A stretch of DNA of 6,794 bases, taken from assembly GCA_030620125.1 (NCBI GenBank), contig JAUXFI010000113.1, positions 1 through 6,794 on the forward strand, in the 5' to 3' direction. A model generated the notes under the pieces. That model was not told the DNA's origin. It did no database searches and saw only the letters and a program-made list of their open reading frames with translations. Positions 1 to 5,626 of this stretch are shown here, piece by piece. Numbering within the stretch: position 1 is the stretch's first letter; each line of letters starts with the position of its first letter. Origin of the DNA: Anaerolineae bacterium. GTDB taxonomy: Bacteria; Chloroflexota; Anaerolineae; B4-G1. Made by a program: the position numbers and the translations under genes.

Positions 1-1059
1 GACTTCCAGCGCCGGGTCGGCCCGCACGCGGCGGCAGACCTCGAAGCCGTCCATGACCGGCATCATCACGTCGAGGAAGACCAGGCCCGGCCGCAGGGCG
101 CGGATCTGCTCTAGCCCTTCGGCGCCGTTCACGGCGTGGCTCACCTGGTAGCCTGCTCGTCGCAGTGCCATAGAGAGGGCGCGACGGATGAAGGGTTGGT
201 CGTCCACGACCAGGATGCTGTCAACGGATTGGTCAACGGATTGAACGGATTGGTCAACGGATTGAACGGATTGAGGGATGGGTTTTGATGCGCTCTCTGC
301 AAGTGTGGGGACTGGGAACTTGTGGGCGGGAAAAGGAATGGCCTCCATTGGAGCCAGGACGGTCTCTGCCCCAGCCACAGGCTGGGTGATGCCGAAGCAG
401 GCTTTTTCTCCCTCTTGCCTGGCCCAGACGCGCCCGCCCTGGCGAGCGACGAGGCCAGCGCACAGTGCCAGTTCCAGGCCGGCAGCCACGGGGTCGTGGC
501 GCGGGGCGCTGCCCAGCCGCTGGAAGGGAGGGAAGGCGACGGCTGCCTGGTCATCGTCGTGGCTGAGGGCATCGCTGCGTAGTGTGAGCGTGGCGGCAGC
601 TCCGGCGGTTGTCATCTCCAGGCGCAAGGTCGCGCCCGGCCCGGCGAACTCGCCCACGCCGACCAGCAGTCCCGCCAGGGCGTCGGCCAGACTCGATGGC
701 ACACCGCGCACGGCCAGGGTTTCCTCAAAGGGCAACTCTTGCACCGTCACTCCCAGCGCCGTTAGTTCCCTGGCGGCGCGCTGCTGCCCTTCTTCCAGCC
801 AATGGTCCACTGGCACGGGGCCGATTTCCCACGCGGCCGCCTCTCCCTCCAATCGCACCAGGCGGACGGCCTGCTCCACCATACGCGCCAGGCGTTGAGC
901 CTCGCCGTGGATGATACCCAGGAACTCGTGCTGGACGCGCGTGTCCATTTCGCTGTCGTCCAGCAGTATCTCGGCGTAGCCGGTGATGGCGCCCAGCGGG
1001 GTGCGCAGGTCGTGAGCCAGCCAGCTTGCCAGATCGTCGGCGGTCCAGGTTGGGGTCAT
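1..1059 (-). CDS. Soluble HisKA–degenerate HATPase–receiver hybrid protein, C-terminus cut by window edge
   Basis: Translating the minus strand from the ATG at 1059 gives 353 open codons to the window edge. Residues 10–70 are a HisKA dimerisation helix pair with an H-box (LAHDLRTPLGAI; His16 the likely phosphoacceptor). Residues about 115–228 follow the layout of a HATPase_c domain (AAGLELALCAGLVARQGGRVW resembles the G2 region and the strand after it), but the N-box asparagine and the DxGxG G1 motif are missing and the G2 glycines are reduced. A repetitive linker (263–280) leads to a receiver domain: acidic pair Asp286/Asp287, phosphoacceptor Asp330 in FLDVMMP. The conserved Thr/Ser and Lys lie beyond the edge. 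There is no sensor domain or membrane segment. The ATG overlaps the phosphatase stop (ATGA), implying translational coupling. Family knowledge: an intact HisKA autophosphorylates using its ATPase domain. Inference: this one may be a phosphotransfer or pseudokinase protein. The gene is clear; its biochemical activity is uncertain. Confidence 0.88.
   Translation of the reverse strand, partial: MTPTWTADDLASWLAHDLRTPLGAITGYAEILLDDSEMDTRVQHEFLGIIHGEAQRLARMVEQAVRLVRLEGEAAAWEIGPVPVDHWLEEGQQRAARELTALGVTVQELPFEETLAVRGVPSSLADALAGLLVGVGEFAGPGATLRLEMTTAGAAATLTLRSDALSHDDDQAAVAFPPFQRLGSAPRHDPVAAGLELALCAGLVARQGGRVWARQEGEKACFGITQPVAGAETVLAPMEAIPFPAHKFPVPTLAESASKPIPQSVQSVDQSVQSVDQSVDSILVVDDQPFIRRALSMALRRAGYQVSHAVNGAEGLEQIRALRPGLVFLDVMMPVMDGFEVCRRVRADPALEV
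219..272 (-). repeat. 21-bp in-frame tandem repeat encoding the kinase–receiver linker
   Basis: Two exact 21-bp copies (231–251 and 252–272) are followed by a partial third copy at 219–230. Each unit contains the shorter submotif CAACGGATT or GAACGGATT. Twenty-one bases is seven codons, so copy number can change without a frameshift. On the coding strand it reads as repeats of SVQSVDQ, a polar, flexible or weakly helical linker between the degenerate ATPase domain and the receiver domain. Confidence 0.93.
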
Positions 1060-2603
1060 GCTGTCACCTTCATCACGATGAGGGAAATGTCGTCGTATTG
1101 GTCCACGCCTCGACCGTAGACGCGGGTAGCGGACAGAATCTCGTCGGCGATGGCCTGGGCGGGGTCGCCGGCTATGTCCACGATCAACTGGTAGAGCCGC
1201 TCCTCTCCAAATTGCTGACCAGCCAGGTTTTCGCCCTCGGTGATGCCGTCGGTGTAGAGAACCAGCACGTCGCCGGGTGACATGGTGGTTTGTTTCTCTT
1301 CAAAGAGCATGTCGGGCAGCACGCCCAGGACGATGCCCTCGGCGTCCAGCAGTTCGATCTCGGCGCTGGCTGCCCGGTAGAGAATGGGCAGGTTGTGGCC
1401 GGCGTTGGCGTAGCGCAAGGTTCGGGTGGCCGGTGTGTAGCGAGCGTAAAAGCCGGTGATGAACAGGCCGGCGCGGACCATGTCGTCGCCTGTCACCTGG
1501 TTGGTGTGGGCGAGTATCTCGGCGGGCGCGCGGCCGTCCATCGCCTGGGCGCGCAGGACGCTGCGCGTAGCGGCCATTACGAGCGCCGCTCCCACGCTGT
1601 GTCCCGAGACGTCCGCCAGCACCAGGTCTACCTGATCGCCGACGGTGAAAAAGTCGTAATAATCGCCGCCGACGGAAGCGGCCGGGATGCACAGCCCCGC
1701 CAGGTCTACGCCTGGAACGGTGGGAGGGCGCTCCGGCAGCAGCCCGGCCTGGATGTGCTGGGCGATCTCCATGTCGTGTTTTAGTCGTTGGGTGGCTTGC
1801 ACCTCGGCCACCAGTCGCCGGTTCTGGATGGCGGTGGCGACCTGGCCGGCGATGGTGGTCAGGAGCTTTTGGTCGCTGGCGGTGAAGACAGCGGTGGCAA
1901 GTTTGCCGACCAGCACGATGAGACCCAGCAGCGACTCGTCACCGGACGGGGGCGCGATGGGAACGGCCAGGAATGAACCCCCACCGTAACGTTGCAGTTC
2001 GGCAGGGCTTACATCAGGGCGATCCGCCAGACGTTCGACGAGGAGTGGTTGGCCGGTGTCGAGCACGCTGCTCAACAGGGGGCCGGGTTCGACGGGGGCG
2101 GTTATGGTGTCGTCGTCGCCGGTCTGCTCTGCGGCGACGTGACAGGCCCCCGTTTGCGGGTCGGTCACGAGCACCGCGCCCCGCTTCGCGCCGATGACCT
2201 GGATTGCTCTGTCCAGCGCGATTTGGCCGATGGCGCTCTCGTCCAAGAGCGGGTTGAGCACAGCGCCTATGTCGTACAGCAGGTTGATCTCCTCGTACTT
2301 TGTGAGCAACTCGCCGGACAGGCTCGCCAATTCGACTTCGGCACTGATGCGAGCGCTCACCAGGTTGGAGAGGAGACCGGCGAGGGCTTGCGCCAGCCCA
2401 TCGCTCCCGCCGATCTGCACGACACCGGCGGGCTGCCCCAGGACGAGGATAGGTTGCTCCACGATGGTTGAGGCAAGCTCGCCCAGGGTGCAAAGCGGGC
2501 GAGCATCGGCATCCAGTAGCTGAATGGCGCGGCCAGTCTGCTCGGCCACGCGCCGGGTTGTGGTGGATAGCCAGTTGAGGTCCAGACATTCGGACAGATT
2601 CAT
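1056..2603 (-). CDS. GAF-domain SpoIIE/PP2C-family serine phosphatase (RsbU-like)
   Basis: A 515-residue cytoplasmic protein. Residues 1–90 are an unassigned N-terminal region. A signalling-helix motif (ELLTKYEEINLLYDIG, about 98–113) precedes a GAF sensor domain (about 106–263). A helical linker (MEIAQHIQAGLLP) leads to a SpoIIE-type PP2C domain (about 299–514). Metal-binding motifs are all present: GGDYYDF (Asp314), LADVSGHS (Asp331), YANAGHN, LYTDGITE (Asp452) and DDISLIV (Asp504/Asp505). The usual GHG after DVS is GHS here, probably harmless. Family knowledge: such phosphatases dephosphorylate serine on STAS anti-sigma-factor antagonists in partner-switching pathways. No STAS or RsbW-like gene is visible here. 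The start is placed at the ATG at 2603. An in-frame ATG at 2654 lies upstream of the promoter -35 box, so it would not be in the transcript. GGTGAT at 2613–2608 is the likely weak ribosome binding site; the predicted leader is only about 10 nt. Confidence 0.94.
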   Translation of the reverse strand: MNLSECLDLNWLSTTTRRVAEQTGRAIQLLDADARPLCTLGELASTIVEQPILVLGQPAGVVQIGGSDGLAQALAGLLSNLVSARISAEVELASLSGELLTKYEEINLLYDIGAVLNPLLDESAIGQIALDRAIQVIGAKRGAVLVTDPQTGACHVAAEQTGDDDTITAPVEPGPLLSSVLDTGQPLLVERLADRPDVSPAELQRYGGGSFLAVPIAPPSGDESLLGLIVLVGKLATAVFTASDQKLLTTIAGQVATAIQNRRLVAEVQATQRLKHDMEIAQHIQAGLLPERPPTVPGVDLAGLCIPAASVGGDYYDFFTVGDQVDLVLADVSGHSVGAALVMAATRSVLRAQAMDGRAPAEILAHTNQVTGDDMVRAGLFITGFYARYTPATRTLRYANAGHNLPILYRAASAEIELLDAEGIVLGVLPDMLFEEKQTTMSPGDVLVLYTDGITEGENLAGQQFGEERLYQLIVDIAGDPAQAIADEILSATRVYGRGVDQYDDISLIVMKVTA

Positions 2604-2619
2604 TTCTATCACCGTTCCT

Positions 2620-2648
2620 AGTATACCTAAAGTCGCCTGCCTTGTCAT
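2620..2648 (-). promoter_or_regulatory. Sigma70-type promoter for the phosphatase operon
   Basis: On the minus strand ATGACA (2648–2643) is one base from the TTGACA consensus. After an optimal 17-bp spacer comes TATACT (2625–2620), one base from TATAAT. Transcription would start near 2613, leaving a leader of about 10 nt before the ATG at 2603. The match in both boxes and in spacing makes this the best promoter visible in the window. Confidence 0.78.
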
Positions 2649-2720
2649 GGGCAAATGACGTAATTCGGCCCGTAGGCGGCTGTATTCTTCTGCCAGGAGG
2701 GATAAAGTCGCATGAGTCAG

Positions 2721-2750
2721 TTTCCGGGAGTGATAGTTGTGTTGTATAAT
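2721..2750 (+). promoter_or_regulatory. Probable promoter for the REC–GAF kinase operon (perfect -10, weak -35)
   Basis: TATAAT at 2745–2750 matches the -10 consensus exactly and lies about 27 bp upstream of the GTG start at 2777. The only -35 candidate, TTTCCG at 2721–2726 with an 18-bp spacer, matches at three of six positions, which suggests activator dependence or another sigma factor. The start would be near 2757, just ahead of the ribosome binding site. Confidence 0.6.
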
Positions 2751-2776
2751 AGGGGTGGATTTGGGAGGGAGAGCGT

Positions 2777-4420
2777 GTGGCTGGAGATCAAAAGAACGGG
2801 GTAGACGGCACGAGCTCTGGGCGCGTGCTGATCGTGGATGATAACGTAGAGACGGTTCGGCTTCTGCGTTTCATGCTGGATAAAGCGGGCTACGAGGTCG
2901 TGGCTGCCTGTTCCGGGCCAGAGGCTCTGGAGCGGCTGGAAGAGGCTGGTCGGCCCGGCAACGAACCAGTGGGCCTGGTGCTGCTGGATATTCGTATGCC
3001 CTACATGAATGGGCTAGAGGTCTGCCGGCGCATACGTAGCTGGCCGGGTGGGGCGGCGATCCCCGTGATCATGATCACGGCGCTGACGTCTGTCTCGGAT
3101 CGTCTGGCTGCGTTCGAGGCCGGCGCCAATGATTACGTGACCAAGCCGTTTCACGTATCAGAGTTGCTGGCGCGGGTTCGTGCTTTCACGAGGTTGCAGG
3201 CGGCGGAGGCGCGACAGCGCCAGACAGAGGTGACGTTGCGGCGGCGCAACCGGGAGCTTCAGGCGCTCTATGGGCTGGCGTCGGCCCTGGCCCGAACTAT
3301 GTCAGTTGAAGAGATTCTGGCGGTGATGGTCGAACACGTGACCGGCGTGCTCTCCGCTGAAGGGGTGGCCGCGGTCTTGTTGGACGGGGAAGAAGAGATT
3401 TTGGCGCGCGGGGCGGCGCATGGAATAGCCAAAGCGCCCTGGGCTGAGGCTCAAGGGACAAAGTTGGCGAAAGACCCGCTGTTGGGGGCCGTCCGCGCAG
3501 CCAGCAGCCCGCTGGTGTTGACGGGAGTGGAGGTACAGGCCCAAGGCGGTGTGTGGGGACAAGCGGGAGCCACCGGGGTGGTGGCCGTGCCGGTGGGCCA
3601 GCAGCTAATTGGGGCGCTGATCGTGTTATGCACACCCGAACAGGCAAGCCTGACCGCGAACGCGAGTTTGCTGAGCGCCGTTGCGCAACAAATGGACGTG
3701 GCTATGGAACGCGAGCGCTTGCTCGGGGAGATGGCCCGGGCACGCACGCAGTTGCGCCAACTGGCGGCGCAGGTCGTTCAGACGCAGGAGGAGGAGCGCC
3801 GGCGCATCGCCCGCGAGCTGCACGACGAGGTAGGGCAGGCACTGACGGGCCTCAAGCTCAACCTGGCGGTGTTGGAGGGTGCGCTGCCGGCTCAATCCAC
3901 CGACCTGCACGAGCAACTGGCTGGCATCCGCGCCCTCCTCGTGTCCACGATGGAGGAGATACGTGGGTTGGCGTTGGAACTGCGACCGGCCGCGCTGGAT
4001 GACCTGGGGCTAGTTCCGGCCCTGCGCGGTCACGTGGATGGATTCATCAAGCGTACCGGTCTGGACGTGACCAGCGACTTGGATGAGACCATCGGCAGGC
4101 TGCCCGAGCGAATGGAAACGGCGCTGTATCGTATCGTGCAGGAAGCGATGACCAACATTGTGCGCCACGCTGCGGCCCGTCACGTCCAGGTCACTCTGCG
4201 AGCTGATGGCGACGAGGTGTACGCGCGCGTGGCCGACGATGGGCAGGGTTTTGACCCGGCGCAGCGGTTGAAGGCGGCGATAGCCGAAGGGCGGATGGGG
4301 CTGTTGGGTATCCAGGAGCGTGTAGCGCTTCTCTGCGGACGGGTGAGCATTACCGCCGCGCCCGGCGAGGGGACGAGAATAGAGATATGGTTCCCGCGAC
4401 ATTGGGAGACACAGGAGTGA
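2777..4420 (+). CDS. REC–GAF–HisKA_3–HATPase hybrid histidine kinase (NarX/DesK-type catalytic core)
   Basis: A 547-residue soluble kinase. An N-terminal receiver domain (16–140) has every key residue: Asp21/Asp22, phosphoacceptor Asp71 (LLDIRMP), Thr101 and Lys123 (TKP). A GAF domain (about 160–312) follows, then a coiled coil (315–345). The HisKA_3 domain carries His349 in RELHDEVGQ, the motif of the NarX/DegS/DesK class. The HATPase domain has Asn460 (EAMTNIVRHA), the G1 box DDGQGFD (487–493) and a G2-like GRMGLLGI (505–512), so it looks catalytically competent. There is no membrane segment. The start is GTG at 2777, about six bases after the GGAGGGA at 2764–2770. The response regulator gene begins 12 bp after the stop and is the obvious phosphorylation target. 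Inference: the N-terminal receiver allows another kinase to gate this one, while the GAF domain senses a small ligand or redox state; the ligand is unknown. Confidence 0.95.
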   Translation: MAGDQKNGVDGTSSGRVLIVDDNVETVRLLRFMLDKAGYEVVAACSGPEALERLEEAGRPGNEPVGLVLLDIRMPYMNGLEVCRRIRSWPGGAAIPVIMITALTSVSDRLAAFEAGANDYVTKPFHVSELLARVRAFTRLQAAEARQRQTEVTLRRRNRELQALYGLASALARTMSVEEILAVMVEHVTGVLSAEGVAAVLLDGEEEILARGAAHGIAKAPWAEAQGTKLAKDPLLGAVRAASSPLVLTGVEVQAQGGVWGQAGATGVVAVPVGQQLIGALIVLCTPEQASLTANASLLSAVAQQMDVAMERERLLGEMARARTQLRQLAAQVVQTQEEERRRIARELHDEVGQALTGLKLNLAVLEGALPAQSTDLHEQLAGIRALLVSTMEEIRGLALELRPAALDDLGLVPALRGHVDGFIKRTGLDVTSDLDETIGRLPERMETALYRIVQEAMTNIVRHAAARHVQVTLRADGDEVYARVADDGQGFDPAQRLKAAIAEGRMGLLGIQERVALLCGRVSITAAPGEGTRIEIWFPRHWETQE

Positions 4421-4432
4421 TAGGAGGCTTCA

Positions 4433-5089
4433 ATGCCGATTCGTGTGTTGTTGGCCGATGATCACCGCATCGTGCGGCAAGGGTTACGGGTGCTGCTGTC
4501 GGCGCAGCCAGACATAGTGGTAGTGAGCGAGACCGGCGACGGGCGTGAGACGGTGCAACTGGCCGAGTCGCTGCAGCCAGATGTGGTCGTGATGGATATT
4601 TCTATGCCGCTGCTCAATGGGATTGAGGCCACGCGGCAGATTGCTTCCCGCACGCCAGAGGTGGCGGTGGTGGTTCTCTCGATGCACGGAGGGGATGAGT
4701 ATATTCTCCAGGCGTTGAGGGCGGGCGCGTTGGGGTACGTGCTGAAGCAGTCGGCCGATACCGAGTTGATAATGGCTATCCGCGCAGCGCAGCGGGGGAA
4801 ATCTTTCCTCAGCCCGGCTATTGCACACACGGTCATTCGCGGCTACATCCAGCGAGCAGAAGCCCCGCAAACTCAGGACCGGTACGAGATGCTGACAAAA
4901 CGGGAGCGCGAAGTGCTGCAATTGATCGCCGAGGGGAGAAGGATGCAAGAAATCGCTGATCTGTTGTATATCAGTCCGCGCACGGCAGCGACTCACAAGT
5001 CGAATCTGATGAACAAGCTGGACATCCACCACACGGCCGGCCTGGTGCGATTTGCTATCCATCGCGGGGTGGTGGCATTGGATGGTTGA
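4433..5089 (+). CDS. NarL/FixJ-family response regulator (receiver + LuxR-type HTH)
   Basis: 218 residues, the normal length for this family. The receiver domain (3–120) has Asp9/Asp10, phosphoacceptor Asp55 (VMDISMP), Ser83 in the switch position and Lys105. The C-terminal DNA-binding domain (about 152–216) shows the LuxR/GerE pattern LTKREREVLQLIAEG, then MQEIADLLYISPRTAATHKS as the helix-turn-helix. A strong AGGAGG at 4422–4427 lies five bases before the ATG, and only 12 bp separate it from the kinase stop, so the two genes form an operon and a cognate pair. HisKA_3 kinases usually phosphorylate NarL-type regulators, which agrees with the pairing. Target promoters are not known; the divergent region at 2604–2776 and the downstream palindrome at 5298–5313 are possible local sites, but no NarL-type heptamer pair was clearly recognised. 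Confidence 0.96.
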   Translation: MPIRVLLADDHRIVRQGLRVLLSAQPDIVVVSETGDGRETVQLAESLQPDVVVMDISMPLLNGIEATRQIASRTPEVAVVVLSMHGGDEYILQALRAGALGYVLKQSADTELIMAIRAAQRGKSFLSPAIAHTVIRGYIQRAEAPQTQDRYEMLTKREREVLQLIAEGRRMQEIADLLYISPRTAATHKSNLMNKLDIHHTAGLVRFAIHRGVVALDG

Positions 5090-5155
5090 GGCTCCATCGC
5101 GCCTCGGTCGGAGACCTTTGGCGAATTTTGACAAGTTCCCTGACATCTTTGAAAG

Positions 5156-5285
5156 TACGTCTTTCTGTATCTCCTCAAAAAGTTGGGGCGAAAGTAGGTC
5201 GGATTTGCTATCCGACCCTGTGGCGGTTAGCAAAACCGCCCTACGCTGCCCTTGCCCCAAGGTATTGAGAAGATACGTCTTTCTG
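5156..5285. repeat. Pair of 12-bp direct repeats edging a palindromic element
   Basis: TACGTCTTTCTG occurs at 5156–5167 and again at 5274–5285, with the nested palindrome between the copies. The first copy also sits in a small inverted repeat, GAAAG–TACGT–CTTTC (5151–5165). Such flanking copies could be target-site duplications of a short non-autonomous insertion, but 12 bp is long for most families and the second copy overlaps the outer inverted repeat by three bases, so this origin is unproven. Confidence 0.75.
5167..5276. repeat. REP/BIME-like nested palindromic element
   Basis: Three inverted-repeat layers enclose two hairpins. The outer arms are GTATCTCCTCAA (5167–5178) and TTGAGAAGATAC (5265–5276), complementary at 11 of 12 positions. 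The middle arms are TTGGGGC (5183–5189) and GCCCCAA (5254–5260). The inner arms are GTAG (5194–5197) and CTAC (5241–5244). Inside, hairpin 1 (5197–5217) has an 8-bp stem and loop TTGCT; hairpin 2 (5222–5240) has a 7-bp stem and loop AGCAA. Hairpin 2 is a diverged inverted copy of hairpin 1, with stem differences compensated on both sides. It resembles bacterial REP/BIME sequences, which are often moved by RAYT transposases, and some MITEs. No transposase is seen in the window. As RNA it could fold into a three-way junction. Confidence 0.82.
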
Positions 5286-5297
5286 ATGTTTTGCGAA

Positions 5298-5332
5298 TTG
5301 GTCACCTGACCAAAGAGAAGACTGGACAGGTG
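5298..5332 (+). other. Overlapping inverted repeats (operator-like palindrome and imperfect hairpin)
   Basis: TTGGTCA-CC-TGACCAA (5298–5313) is a perfect 7-bp inverted repeat with a two-base centre, the shape of a dimeric repressor site. Its right half also takes part in a longer hairpin: CACCTGACCA (5303–5312) pairs with TGGACAGGTG (5323–5332) at nine of ten positions around a 10-nt loop. It lies 10 bp before the terminator stem. It may be a remnant of a regulatory leader, an operator for the broken gene at 5434, or chance. Confidence 0.45.
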
Positions 5333-5342
5333 TCTAATTACA

Positions 5343-5385
5343 AAATCCCCCACATGGCCGATGCGCCTGGGGGGTTTTTGTTGTA
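5343..5385. terminator. Rho-independent terminator, probably bidirectional
   Basis: AAATCCCCCA (5343–5352) pairs with TGGGGGGTTT (5368–5377) with one G·U pair on the plus strand. A short inner GGC/GCC extends the stem, and the T-run TTTTT at 5375–5379 continues as GTTGT. Read on the minus strand it also has a G/C-rich stem followed by TTTTG, so it can end both the kinase–regulator operon from the left and the dehydrogenase transcript from the right. It lies about 250 bp after the regulator stop, so the palindromic element would be in the operon's 3' untranslated RNA. Confidence 0.85.
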
Positions 5386-5433
5386 TGCTGGGTTGGGATG
5401 GAGACAGGCGACTTGCTAGAGGAGGTAATGTAG

Positions 5434-5579
5434 ATGCGTGTCTTGCTCGCCGATGATCAACCCAGGGTACGTTTCGCGTTGCGGGTGTTGTTGGAACGGC
5501 AGCGCTGAATGCCGGGGCCGACGCCTTTGTCAGCAAGGGAGACCCGCCGGAACGTTTGTTGATGGCCAGCAGCGATTTT
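5434..5579 (+). pseudogene. Response-regulator receiver-domain remnant with internal deletion and frameshift
   Basis: A strong AGGAGG (5420–5425) and 8-base spacer precede ATG 5434. The reading frame gives MRVLLADDQPRVRFALRVLL and four more residues, the start of a receiver domain with the acidic pair, then stops at TGA 5506–5508. In another frame from 5502 the sequence reads ALNAGADAFVSKGDPPERLL, followed by MASSDF. This is the last strand and helix of a receiver domain with its conserved Lys. Against the intact regulator at 4433, the N-terminal piece matches residues 4–25 and the C-terminal piece starts at residue 94, so about 68 codons, including the phosphoacceptor Asp, are gone. No stop follows the second piece nearby, so its natural end is unclear; the original may have been a single-domain receiver. 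The retained ribosome binding site and readable halves suggest a recent event. A sequencing or assembly deletion is the main alternative. Confidence 0.82.
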
Positions 5580-5626
5580 CGGCGCAGGCAGCACAGGCAG
5601 AAGAGTGGATCGAGCCCGACGTATTG

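Noticed and set aside
141..572. 143-codon minus-strand frame with repeated NPFNPLT-like residues
   Set aside because: It is an out-of-frame reading of the 21-bp linker repeat and of the hybrid kinase gene on the same strand.
278..898. 206-codon plus-strand open frame opposite the HisKA–REC gene
   Set aside because: The translation is rich in Ser, Ala, Arg and Pro without motifs, and the opposite strand carries a clear HisKA-type protein with overlap to the upstream gene.
3063..3080. Perfect 18-bp palindrome CCGTGATCATGATCACGG
   Set aside because: It falls in codons for the conserved PVIMITA strand of the receiver domain. One palindrome of this size by chance in such a window is unlikely but not extreme, and the coding constraint explains the position; no regulatory role is supported.
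5167..5276. CRISPR repeat or tRNA/cloverleaf gene
   Set aside because: There are only two hairpin copies, in opposite orientation and without regular spacers. The folded form lacks tRNA hallmarks such as a T-arm GTTCGA-like loop and a plausible anticodon arm.
4484..5536. 350-codon minus-strand open frame across the regulator and the following intergenic region
   Set aside because: It is antisense to a well-supported NarL-type gene, runs through the palindromic element and terminator, and its translation shows no domain pattern. It is a by-product of GC-rich codon use.
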